From the NCBI GenBank assembly GCA_018648445.1, contig JABGRG010000105.1, positions 1 through 13,382 of the forward strand: DNA of 13,382 nucleotides. Reading direction: 5' to 3'. Both the position numbers and the translations under genes were made by a program. The notes below the pieces were generated by a model. That model was not told the DNA's origin. It saw only the letters and a list, made by a program, of their open reading frames with translations, and did no database searches. This DNA is from Rhodospirillales bacterium. Its GTDB lineage: Bacteria > Pseudomonadota > Alphaproteobacteria > Rhodospirillales_A > JACZKS01. This document shows, piece after piece, positions 1 through 7,414 of the stretch (position 1 is the stretch's first letter; every line of letters begins with the position of its first letter).

Positions 1-2848
1 CCCGCAGGCCAGGGTGGAGCTCCGTCACCTCGCGGGCAAGCTCAAGGCCGTTCATGCCTTTGGGCATCACGACATCGCTGAATAGGACGTCGACGTTGTC
101 GTCCTCACGCAACATTTCCAATGCGGCAAAGGCGTCTTCGGCTTCCCTGGTGTTGTAACCATGAGCCTTCAGAACCATCACCGCACTTTGGCGGACATCC
201 GGATCGTCTTCCACCACAAGAACGGTCCCGGAGCCTGCGCCGGGGGTGCTTTCCTTACCCGTCTTCTCAGCAGCCGCCGGGGTATCCACCTGGCGTGCGG
301 CGGGGATCAGTATCCGTACGGTGGTTCCCGCGTCGACCTCGCTTTCAAGGGTCATATGGCCGTCCGATTGTCTGGCGAAACCGTAGACCATACTCAGGCC
401 GAGGCCGCTTCCCTCGCCAACCTCCCGGGTGGTGAAAAACGGTTCCAGGGCGCGCGCCAGAACCTCCGGCGGCATTCCCTGCCCCGTATCCGTGACGGAC
501 ATTTCCACATACCTGCCTACGGGAAGCACGCCATCCTCCGTGACACGTTCGTCCGCCAGAACCTTCGGCGCGCATCCAATCGTCAAACGACCGCCGTTGG
601 GCATTGCGTTCTTCGCATTGACGGCAAGATTGAGAATTGCGTTTTCCAGGCCATTCCGATCAATGGTGATGGGGTCGATTTCTTCTTTCAGATCGGTCTT
701 GATCTCGATTTCTTCGCCTAGCGTCCGAACGAGGATATCGAGCATTCCTTCAACCAGTTGATTGGCATCCGTGGGTTCGGGGTACAAGGTTTGTTTTCGC
801 GAGAACGCTAAAAGCTGCTGGGTCAGTTTCCCGCCCCGCTGACTGGCCACTAGAGCCCGGTTCACGCATTGGCGAATTCGATTTCCGTCCCCTTCGCTGC
901 CGTCCATAACCAGTTCCAGATTACCCTGGATGACCTGCAGATGATTGTTGAAGTCGTGGGCGATGCCACCCGTCAGTTGACCGACCGCCTCCATCTTCTG
1001 GGCATGGTGCAACTGACGTTCCATGGATTTGCGTTCCGTCACATCCACGGCGACCGTTCCGATCGCATTAATCGACCCGTCCTCCGACTTGACCGGAAAT
1101 TTGATGAGATATCGGTCGTGCAGCGTTCCATCGTATCTGAGCGACTTGCCTTCCTTCTTTAAGGGCTCTCCTTTTTCCAGAACCTCCCGTTCTGCACGCG
1201 GAATCGTAACGTCCAACTCCAGGACTTCGCCGCTCTCCAGCACACGCCTTTCCGTATCCGTGAAGGTCTCGACTTCCATATTGTCGGGCAAAAACTCGCT
1301 CGCCTTTTTGCCGATGACTTCCTCGGCCGAACGCCCGAACCATTCCTCATAAGGTTTGTTGACAAGCAGATACCGGCCTTCCAAGTCCTTCAGGTTCAAA
1401 CAAACGGGGGTATTGTCAAACACGGCGCGAAGACGGCTTTCACTCTCGCGAAGAGCACGTTCCATCTCCTTGCGTTCCGTAATATCGCTCACAACCACAA
1501 GCAGCACTTTCTCCCCACCGATTTCGATGGTCTCGGCGGAAAGTACCGCAGCTTTCACTTTTTTGTTCTTTGCCCGCAAGTCAGCTTCAAAATCAAAAAC
1601 GGTTCCTTCCGCCTTCAATTTTTCGACAAATTTTGCCCGCCGTTCAATATCCACCCATCCGCCAACTTCAACCGCCGTCTTTCCAATGGCTTCTTCGCGG
1701 GCGAAACCCATTAACGAAATCCACCTATCGTTAACATCGAAAATTTTTCCGTCGTCGATATTTGAAATCACCATGGCGGCGGGATTTGCGTGAAAGGCTT
1801 TGGAAAAACGCTCTTCGCTTTCGCGTAACGCCTGTTCCGCCCGTTCGCGCACGGTTACCTCGCGCCGCAAGCGCCGGTTCCACCACATCACCAAGGCGAA
1901 GATCACGATCGTCGCTATGCCACCCGGAATGACAACCCGATTGACCAGCCAGGGGATCTGCGGGTTTTCGTAACGTAACGAGATCCACCGTTGGACGATG
2001 GCACTGGTTTCTTCGACGGATAGCGAATCGAGGCCTTTTTGAAGAATACCGGCTAACAGGGGCCAATCATTCCTGACCCCCATGGCCAATTTGTTGTTCC
2101 CCCAGAAAGTCGGCGCCGCCACATGAAGGTTGGAGAACCCAAGGGTGTTTATCAGGTAGCTAGCAACGGCAAGGTTGACGACACACGCGTCGGCCTTTCC
2201 AAGGGACACTGCCGTCAGAACCGAAGGAATATCCTTTTCCAACTGAAAATCCACCGCCAAACCGGGCTGGTCATTCAGAAACTTGCTGTAAGTCGCCAGT
2301 GTTTTCACGATGGCCACTTTTTTGCCGTGCAGATCTTCAACCGAGCCCACAAACGGCGAATCGTCTCGGGTTATGATGACCAGAGGATAGGACAGATACG
2401 GTTTGGTGTAGATCAGAAATTCTCGCCGCTCCGGGGTGTCCGCCACCGCCGGAAAAACGTCAATTTCCCGGGCCCGCCCCATAGCCAGAGCCTGCTTGAA
2501 GGGGATATCGAAGACCGGCTCCATACGCACCCCGAGGCGCTGGCTCAGGAGCTTTACGTAATCCGACACCATTCCCTTGAATGCCGGTTTCCCCAATTTC
2601 TTTTCGACGTATTGGAAAGGCGGAAAGGCAACGCCGACGCCAAGGCGCAGCACGGGATGGGCCCGAAGGAAGCCACGTTCTTCCGGTGTAAGGGCCACAG
2701 GTGGAACGGAACCCCCATTCTCCTGCGCGAAGGCGAAATAATTGGGAGAAAAAGGCACCCAAATCGTCAGCAGGACACAGAATAAAAACGCGAGAAACAC
2801 TCGCACACGAAAAAATTGCACTTTTTCACGTGTGAACCCCAAACGCAT
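1..2848 (-). CDS. Hybrid sensor histidine kinase (SBP_bac_3 - TM - PAS - PAS - HisKA - HATPase_c - REC), 3' end cut by window
   Basis: Membrane-bound two-component sensor with its own receiver domain; 949 codons are visible and the C-terminus lies beyond the window edge. Order: N-terminal hydrophobic segment (about residues 15-38); a periplasmic type-3 solute-binding-protein domain (about 60-290, GVAFPPFQY-type start), as in BvgS/EvgS-like sensors; a second membrane segment (about 302-322, ending MWW); PAS 1 (about 345-465); PAS 2 (about 473-620); H-box GGIAHDFNN with phosphoacceptor His631; N-box NAILNLAVNAKNAM; G1 box DTGQGM (Asp787); EPFFTT; G2 box GEGSGLGLS; then a receiver with acidic pair Asp881/Asp882 and phospho-Asp925 in FSDVVMP. 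The receiver Thr/Ser and Lys are off the edge. ATG at 2848 is chosen because a stop (TAG) lies a few codons upstream and AGGG sits 8 nt before it. The binding-protein domain suggests sensing of an amino acid or similar small polar solute; the ligand is unknown. It is separated from serA by 208 bp and an inverted repeat, so it is probably its own unit. Confidence 0.93.
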   Translation of the reverse strand, partial: MRLGFTREKVQFFRVRVFLAFLFCVLLTIWVPFSPNYFAFAQENGGSVPPVALTPEERGFLRAHPVLRLGVGVAFPPFQYVEKKLGKPAFKGMVSDYVKLLSQRLGVRMEPVFDIPFKQALAMGRAREIDVFPAVADTPERREFLIYTKPYLSYPLVIITRDDSPFVGSVEDLHGKKVAIVKTLATYSKFLNDQPGLAVDFQLEKDIPSVLTAVSLGKADACVVNLAVASYLINTLGFSNLHVAAPTFWGNNKLAMGVRNDWPLLAGILQKGLDSLSVEETSAIVQRWISLRYENPQIPWLVNRVVIPGGIATIVIFALVMWWNRRLRREVTVRERAEQALRESEERFSKAFHANPAAMVISNIDDGKIFDVNDRWISLMGFAREEAIGKTAVEVGGWVDIERRAKFVEKLKAEGTVFDFEADLRAKNKKVKAAVLSAETIEIGGEKVLLVVVSDITERKEMERALRESESRLRAVFDNTPVCLNLKDLEGRYLLVNKPYEEWFGRSAEEVIGKKASEFLPDNMEVETFTDTERRVLESGEVLELDVTIPRAEREVLEKGEPLKKEGKSLRYDGTLHDRYLIKFPVKSEDGSINAIGTVAVDVTERKSMERQLHHAQKMEAVGQLTGGIAHDFNNHLQVIQGNLELVMDGSEGDGNRIRQCVNRALVASQRGGKLTQQLLAFSRKQTLYPEPTDANQLVEGMLDILVRTLGEEIEIKTDLKEEIDPITIDRNGLENAILNLAVNAKNAMPNGGRLTIGCAPKVLADERVTEDGVLPVGRYVEMSVTDTGQGMPPEVLARALEPFFTTREVGEGSGLGLSMVYGFARQSDGHMTLESEVDAGTTVRILIPAARQVDTPAAAEKTGKESTPGAGSGTVLVVEDDPDVRQSAVMVLKAHGYNTREAEDAFAALEMLREDDNVDVLFSDVVMPKGMNGLELAREVTELHPGLR

Positions 2849-3013
2849 CTGTTCTGCCCTGGCTGGAAACTAGTCTTTCAATGGGCCTTTACGGCGGCTT
2901 TTGTCTTTTCCGCAACTGTCTGCCATTCAGACTACAGAAAACTCTAGTTTATTCCTAGGCATATTGGTTGTTGCCGGCGGATGGGTGGTTTCGCGGCAGC
3001 CCCTTGGAGGGTC

Positions 3014-3046
3014 GGCGCGAAGGCATCGAAATCATGCCTTCGCGCC
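3014..3046. terminator. Perfect 13-bp inverted repeat downstream of serA, putative terminator
   Basis: Arms 3014-3026 (GGCGCGAAGGCAT) and 3034-3046 are exact reverse complements around a 7-nt loop (3027-3033). The hairpin begins 11 bp after the serA stop and lies before the kinase gene, so ending the serCA transcript is its likely job. The T-run that would make a classical intrinsic terminator is on the plus-strand side (ATTTTT, 3047-3052). For the serA transcript the stem is preceded by AAAAAT and followed by no U-tract. It may act as a bidirectional or U-poor terminator, or as a 3' stabilising stem. The rest of the 208-bp gap (2849-3056) shows no gene; a kinase promoter must lie there, but I see no convincing one. 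Confidence 0.6.
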
Positions 3047-3056
3047 ATTTTTCCAT

Positions 3057-4634
3057 TTAGAACGTCAGAGCTTTCGCACGCACCACATTGGGCAGGCTGT
3101 TTACGTTATCCAGAACCGCATCGGGAACCGCGCCGTCAACCTCGATCAGAACAATCGCGTCGCCGCCCGCATCCGTCCGCCCCAGATTGAAGGTCGCAAT
3201 ATTAATGCCCGCATCACCCAGCGCGGTGCCGAGAGAGCCGATGAAGCCGGGCTTGTCGTGGTTGGTCACGAACAGCATGTGCGGCCCCAATTGCGCGTCC
3301 ATGGCGATGCCCTTGATTTCAACGATACGCGGATTGTCACCGTTAAAAAGGGTGCCCGAAATGGTTCGGCTCTGGGCTTCCGTGGTGACTTCGAGACGGA
3401 TCAGAGATTGGTACGCCCCTTTGCGCTCGTGGGTAATCTCGGTGACATCGATCCCGCGTTCCTTGGCAATTGCGGGCGCGCTGACCATGTTCACCGCCTC
3501 CAGCAATGGCGTCAGAAGCCCCTGCAAGACAACGGCGGTCAAAGGCTTGGTATTAAGCTCGGCCACCGCCCCTTCAAAGGTAATCGAAACCGCCTCGATG
3601 GAACTTTCCGTTACCTGACCCGCGAAACTGCCGATTTGCTCGGCCAATTTCATGTAGGGCTTCAGCTTGGGCGCTTCCTCGGCGCTGACCGAAGGCATAT
3701 TCAGCGCATTCACCACAGCCCCGGTCAGCAGGTAATCGGCCAATTGTTCAGCCACCTGCAAGGCGACTTTTTCCTGCGCTTCCGTGGTCGATGCGCCCAG
3801 ATGCGGAGTGGCCACCACCTGGTCCATGCCGAACAAAATATGCTCGGTGGCGGGTTCCTTGGCGTAAACATCCACGGCAGCCGCCGCCACCTTCCCCATT
3901 TCCAGTGCCGCTTTCAGGTCTTCATCGACGATCAGGCCGCCACGCGCGCAGTTAACAATGCGCACGCCGGGCTTCATTTTGGCGATGTTTTCGGCGTTGA
4001 TAATGCCCTTCGTGGCGTCGGTCATGGGCGCGTGCAGGCTGATGAAGTCGGAACGCGCCAGAAGCTCGTCCAGTTCCACCTTTTCAACACCCAGGTCCTT
4101 GGCCCGTTCCGGCGAAAGATACGGATCATAGCCAATCACCTTCATTTTCAGGCCCTGGCCACGTTCGGCAACCGCCGAACCGATGTTGCCGCAGCCGAAG
4201 ATGCCCAGGGTCTTGCCCATCAGCTCGACCCCCATGAAGGCCGACTTTTCCCATTTACCGGCATGGGTGGACACATTGGCTTGCGGAATTTGCCGGGCTA
4301 CCGACATGACCATTGCAATGGCGTGTTCTGCGGTGGTGATCGAATTGCCGAACGGCGTATTCATGACGACGACGCCACGCTGGGTGGCCGCCGGAATATC
4401 AACGTTGTCAACGCCGATACCCGCCCGTCCGATCACTTTCAGGTTTTCCGCGGCGGCCAGAATATCAGCCGTCGCCTTGGTCGCCGAGCGGACGGCAAGA
4501 CCGTCATACTCGCCAATACAGGCTTTAAGCTCTTCCGGGCTCATTCCCACTTTGACATCGACGTCGACGCCGCGCGCCTTGAAAATCTCGGCGGCCATCG
4601 GGCTCATTTTGTCGGAAATCAGTACTTTTGGCAT
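3057..4634 (-). CDS. serA: D-3-phosphoglycerate dehydrogenase
   Basis: Cytosolic enzyme that oxidises 3-phosphoglycerate with NAD+ to 3-phosphohydroxypyruvate, the first committed step of serine synthesis. The product is 525 residues, the usual length of the long bacterial/animal type. Visible: Rossmann motif GIFGCGNIGS with glycines 147, 149 and 152; aspartate Asp170 ending the next beta strand (VIGYD); catalytic residues Arg231 (NCARGG), Glu260 (YAKEP) and His278 (TPHLG); an intervening ASB-like domain (about 320-445); and a C-terminal ACT domain (about 453-525, HDKPGFIGSLG), which in this family may bind serine or support oligomerisation. The open frame extends upstream, but ATG 4634 is chosen because MPKVLISDKM is the family's N-terminus and a strong GGAGGGG site lies just before it. 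That site abuts the end of serC, 10 bp away, so the two are co-transcribed and probably translationally coupled. Confidence 0.98.
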   Translation of the reverse strand: MPKVLISDKMSPMAAEIFKARGVDVDVKVGMSPEELKACIGEYDGLAVRSATKATADILAAAENLKVIGRAGIGVDNVDIPAATQRGVVVMNTPFGNSITTAEHAIAMVMSVARQIPQANVSTHAGKWEKSAFMGVELMGKTLGIFGCGNIGSAVAERGQGLKMKVIGYDPYLSPERAKDLGVEKVELDELLARSDFISLHAPMTDATKGIINAENIAKMKPGVRIVNCARGGLIVDEDLKAALEMGKVAAAAVDVYAKEPATEHILFGMDQVVATPHLGASTTEAQEKVALQVAEQLADYLLTGAVVNALNMPSVSAEEAPKLKPYMKLAEQIGSFAGQVTESSIEAVSITFEGAVAELNTKPLTAVVLQGLLTPLLEAVNMVSAPAIAKERGIDVTEITHERKGAYQSLIRLEVTTEAQSRTISGTLFNGDNPRIVEIKGIAMDAQLGPHMLFVTNHDKPGFIGSLGTALGDAGINIATFNLGRTDAGGDAIVLIEVDGAVPDAVLDNVNSLPNVVRAKALTF

Positions 4635-4644
4635 GTTCCCCTCC

Positions 4645-5802
4645 TCAAACTTTTTGTTTGGCTTGCGCGAAGGCCCAATCGAGCCACGGCAAAAGCGCCT
4701 CGACGTCGGACGTCTCGACGGTTCCGCCGGTCCACACCCGCAAACCCGGGGGCGCATCACGATAGGCGCCGATGTCGTAGGCGACGCCTTCCTCGGCCAA
4801 AATGGCGGCAATACCCTTGGCGGCAGCCGCCTGCCCATCGGCATCCAGCGACGGATCAACCACCGTCAGGCATACCGATGTATTGGATCGGGTGGCCGGT
4901 TCAACGGCCAGGAAATCGACCCACGGCGTTTTTTCAACCCACGCCGCGATGGCGGCGAGATTGGCCTCGGACCGCTTGATCAGGCCCGCCAATCCCCCAA
5001 CGGATTGCGCCCATTTCAAGCCGTCCAACGCATCTTCCACCGCCAGCATGGACGGCGTGTTGATGGTCGAGCCCTGGAAAATCCCTTCGATCAGTTTTCC
5101 CGCCTTGGTCATGCGGAAAATCTTGGGAATCGGGCGGTTCTCCGGCGTGAAAGTTTCAAGCCGTTCGACCGCCGCCGGGCTGAGGATCAGAATGCCGTGC
5201 TGGCCCTCGCCGCCCAGAACCTTTTGCCACGAGTACGTCACCACATCGAGCTTTTCCCACGGCAACTCCATGGCGAAGGCTGCCGACGTGGCGTCCACGA
5301 TAACCAGCCCATCGTGCTGGGCGGGGATCCACTCGCCGTCCGGCACGCGCACGCCGGAGGTGGTTCCGTTCCACGTAAAGACGACATCGCGCGAGAAATC
5401 GACCTCGCCTAAATCTGGCAAGTGCCCGTAGTCGCCCTCAAGGACACGCACATCGGCTGGCTTAAGCTGCTTGATGACATCGGTGACCCAACCAGCACCG
5501 AAGCTTTCCCAAGCCAGCATATCCACGCCGCGCGCGCCCAGAAGCGACCACAAGGCCATTTCCACCGCGCCCGTGTCGGACGCCGGAACGATGCCCATGC
5601 GATAATCGTCAGGCACGCCGAGAATTTCCCGCGCCCGCGAAATGACTTCCTGAATTCTTTCTTTTCCCGGCTTTGATCGATGCGATCGCCCAACGAACGC
5701 ATTTTCAAGCGCGGCTGGAGTCCAGCCAGGACGCTTCGAACAGGGACCGGATGCAAAATTTGGATTCGCCGGACGGATGTCCGGATACAAGGACGTATTC
5801 AT
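4645..5802 (-). CDS. serC: Phosphoserine aminotransferase (alphaproteobacterial/archaeal type)
   Basis: PLP enzyme that transfers the amino group of glutamate to 3-phosphohydroxypyruvate, giving O-phosphoserine, the second step of serine synthesis; the same enzyme often serves pyridoxine synthesis. The product is 385 residues. The sequence opens with [17 protein letters not shown] and [12 protein letters not shown], typical of the subgroup found in alphaproteobacteria and some archaea rather than the E. coli type. Asp170 ([10 protein letters not shown]) should contact the PLP ring nitrogen, and Lys194 ([10 protein letters not shown]) forms the Schiff base. ATG 5802 follows a GGGAG ribosome site. 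The gene lies directly upstream of serA. It has its own promoter and a structured leader that can mask the ribosome site, so feedback control at translation initiation is likely. No serB is seen in the window. Confidence 0.97.
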   Translation of the reverse strand: MNTSLYPDIRPANPNFASGPCSKRPGWTPAALENAFVGRSHRSKPGKERIQEVISRAREILGVPDDYRMGIVPASDTGAVEMALWSLLGARGVDMLAWESFGAGWVTDVIKQLKPADVRVLEGDYGHLPDLGEVDFSRDVVFTWNGTTSGVRVPDGEWIPAQHDGLVIVDATSAAFAMELPWEKLDVVTYSWQKVLGGEGQHGILILSPAAVERLETFTPENRPIPKIFRMTKAGKLIEGIFQGSTINTPSMLAVEDALDGLKWAQSVGGLAGLIKRSEANLAAIAAWVEKTPWVDFLAVEPATRSNTSVCLTVVDPSLDADGQAAAAKGIAAILAEEGVAYDIGAYRDAPPGLRVWTGGTVETSDVEALLPWLDWAFAQAKQKV

Positions 5803-5859
5803 CTTTCATCTCCCTTCCTCACAGAAGGGTCGCGATCCGTTGGGGGACCGTGGCCCAAC
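5803..5859 (-). ncRNA. Candidate serC-type RNA leader (two hairpins, second sequesters the serC ribosome site)
   Basis: The predicted 5' UTR of serC is under 60 nt and folds into two simple hairpins. Hairpin 1 has stem arms 5854-5858 and 5840-5844 (UUGGG/CCCAA) with a 9-nt loop. Hairpin 2 has a perfect 6-bp stem, 5824-5829 with 5812-5817 (CCCUUC/GAAGGG), around a 6-nt loop, and its 3' arm includes part of the GGGAG Shine-Dalgarno of serC. A conserved 'serC' RNA motif upstream of serC is described in alphaproteobacteria (Weinberg and co-workers; in Rfam). Position, size and ribosome-site sequestration agree with that, but I identify it by layout, not by covariance search. The ligand of the class, if any, is not known to me. 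Confidence 0.55.
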
Positions 5860-5863
5860 TCCG

Positions 5864-5892
5864 CTTATAAGGAGGAGATCGAAGGTCGTCAA
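5864..5892 (-). promoter_or_regulatory. Sigma70-type promoter for serC-serA
   Basis: On the minus strand, TTGACG (5887-5892) is followed by exactly 17 nt and TATAAG (5864-5869). Each differs from the sigma70 consensus by one base and the spacing is optimal. Transcription should start near 5856-5860, at the first base pairs of leader hairpin 1. The -35 begins 3 bp after the stop codon of the caspase-like gene. No terminator separates that gene from serC, so some read-through from upstream is possible. Confidence 0.75.
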
Positions 5893-5895
5893 CCG

Positions 5896-6828
5896 TCAGT
5901 TAATCGGCACCCACTGTCCCTGCGGAAATTGCTGGGCTGGCTGCTGAGCCGGTGGTTGTGCTGGTGGCTGGGGCCTTGGGAACTGAACCGTCGGGGCCGG
6001 TGGCCGCGGGGGCGTTTGCGGGGGTGGCGGCCTTTGCGTTGTGGTTGAAGCCACGCGGCTTGCCTGCATCCGATAGAACGGTTGTTGGGACATGATCTTG
6101 CCGTTCGCGCTTTGGCGGGTCAGGCGTGATCCGGCGGCGTTGTCCATGAGGGATTTCCAGCCCGGCTGGCCCTGTGCGACTTCGTTGCGCAGGGCTTTCA
6201 GGAAACTCAGCGTAAACAGGCTGCCGCTGCCGGTTGCGGTCGAGGTTTCGCCGGGGATAGAGGACGCGCCGGTGACGTAGCCTTTGTAGCCCAAGAACAA
6301 TTCCTTGTATCCGGCGGCGGCTTTCGATGCGCTTGCCGGTATTCCCTTTTGCTCTTCGCGCACATTCACGTTGACCACGTTGTTGCAGGCATCGACCAGA
6401 GAAATGGCCAGCCGCGCGCCCTTGCTGCGAAGGGTGTCGGCGACCCAGCCGAAATCAATGGCGCGGTCCGAATGAAAGAAGAAATAAGGCCAGTCGCTCT
6501 TCTTCGGCGGCGTGCGGAAACCGTGGCCCGAATAATAGAAGAACACGACATCGTCCGGCCCCGGCGCTACGGAATTGACCGCGCCTTTGACGTTTTCGAT
6601 GGTGAAATCACGGCCTTTGTAGACACGGTCCACCAGGGTCAGCCCGGTTGCCTGAGCGATGCGCTGAACCTCGTCGCCGATGATGCCCAGATCACGCGCC
6701 ACCATTTGCCCGATGTTCTTATCGTCGGTATCGATGACGAATATGGCATGCAGATTGGCCGCGCCCGCGGGCGTCGCCAAAAAAACCGCAAGCATCACTA
6801 TCGCCGATATTTTCCTCAACGTATCCAC
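5896..6828 (-). CDS. Exported caspase-like (peptidase C14 family) protein with Pro/Gln-rich tail
   Basis: Predicted periplasmic or secreted cysteine protease-like protein of 310 residues. It has a clear Sec signal peptide: basic LRK, hydrophobic core 7-19, and AGA-A cleavage near residue 23. The caspase-hemoglobinase fold spans about 26-215: FVIDTDD opening strand, VVFFYYSGHG with catalytic His102, LVDACNN with catalytic Cys148 preceded by Asp146, and a p10-like GSLFTLSFLKAL stretch. Both dyad residues are present, so activity is plausible. The Arg that often follows the Cys (DACR) is replaced by Asn. Residues 265-310 are a low-complexity proline/glutamine tail, possibly a spacer or a wall or membrane contact. 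The start is GTG 6828, supported by GGAGGG and by the signal peptide it yields. It lies 12 bp after the lipoprotein gene, so they are probably co-expressed. The substrate is unknown. Confidence 0.88.
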   Translation of the reverse strand: MDTLRKISAIVMLAVFLATPAGAANLHAIFVIDTDDKNIGQMVARDLGIIGDEVQRIAQATGLTLVDRVYKGRDFTIENVKGAVNSVAPGPDDVVFFYYSGHGFRTPPKKSDWPYFFFHSDRAIDFGWVADTLRSKGARLAISLVDACNNVVNVNVREEQKGIPASASKAAAGYKELFLGYKGYVTGASSIPGETSTATGSGSLFTLSFLKALRNEVAQGQPGWKSLMDNAAGSRLTRQSANGKIMSQQPFYRMQASRVASTTTQRPPPPQTPPRPPAPTVQFPRPQPPAQPPAQQPAQQFPQGQWVPIN

Positions 6829-6840
6829 GACACCCTCCGG

Positions 6841-7344
6841 TTAATCGAGTTTGAACACTGTTTCGACGATGGCGCGCAGATTCGCCGTTACCGGATCGAA
6901 GTCTTCAACTTTTTCATTCGAGCCAAACGCCCACATGGTGCAGCCGAAGGCGACCAGCACGTCGGCGGATTTCTCGCCCGCATGAAAGCGGAAAACATAC
7001 TCGGGAACCATCACGCATTTCTTGGCCGCCTCGAAATCGTAACTTGCTTCATCAAGCACCAGCCCCTTGAACGCAGCCATCTGAGCCGGGGCCAGATCGG
7101 CGCCGCGGGCTTTCCACTCGTATCCGGCGACCGCGCCGGGGCCGGTTGCGCCGGTTGGCATCAAGGATGGTTTCAGCAAGAACGGCTCGACCCGGTCAGC
7201 CGTGCTGATGATCTCGATGACATCGGCGCCGAGAAAACCGGTCAATCTGTCTTGTGCAACAGCCCCGCAAGCCACCAACGCCATAAGGCCGACCAATCCC
7301 GCCAGCTTCGACGAAAATTTTAAGAAAGCGCCACGAAATATCAT
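6841..7344 (-). CDS. Putative lipoprotein of unknown function
   Basis: 167 residues. The N-terminus is a lipoprotein signal: Arg4/Lys9/Lys13, hydrophobic 14-25, and lipobox LVAC with lipidation at Cys26. Gly27 at position +2 argues for the outer membrane under the usual sorting rule, which is inference outside enterics. The mature part has no domain I recognise. It carries two more cysteines, Cys110 (AKKCVMVPEYVFRF) and Cys135 (VAFGCTMWAF), 25 residues apart in beta-strand-like context, which could form a disulfide in the periplasm. ATG 7344 has a G-rich sequence just upstream. The stop is 12 bp before the GTG of the caspase-like gene, whose ribosome site fills the gap, so the two exported proteins are likely made together. 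They may interact; nothing in the sequence proves it. Confidence 0.8.
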   Translation of the reverse strand: MIFRGAFLKFSSKLAGLVGLMALVACGAVAQDRLTGFLGADVIEIISTADRVEPFLLKPSLMPTGATGPGAVAGYEWKARGADLAPAQMAAFKGLVLDEASYDFEAAKKCVMVPEYVFRFHAGEKSADVLVAFGCTMWAFGSNEKVEDFDPVTANLRAIVETVFKLD

Positions 7345-7414
7345 TGGATCCCCCGACTTTCGATTTCTTTCATTCGGTTATGAAACGCCCAGCCGCAAAT
7401 TTTCACAAGCCGTC

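Noticed and set aside
4635..4859. Upstream extension of the serA frame (75 more codons)
   Set aside because: It would overlap the end of serC; the strong GGAGGGG site and the family N-terminus fix the start at 4634.
2901..4979. Long plus-strand open frame (692 codons) opposite serA and the end of serC
   Set aside because: It is antisense to unmistakable serA/serC coding sequence; its translation is His/Arg/Gln-rich with no domain, as expected for a shadow frame in GC-rich DNA.
5860..5877. CTCC/GGAG mini-hairpin in the serC upstream region
   Set aside because: It overlaps the -10 element and lies before the predicted transcript start, so it is not expected in the RNA.
7345..7414. Possible promoter before the lipoprotein gene (TTGTGA with weak AT-rich -10 candidates)
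   Set aside because: No -10 candidate with proper spacing matches the consensus well enough.
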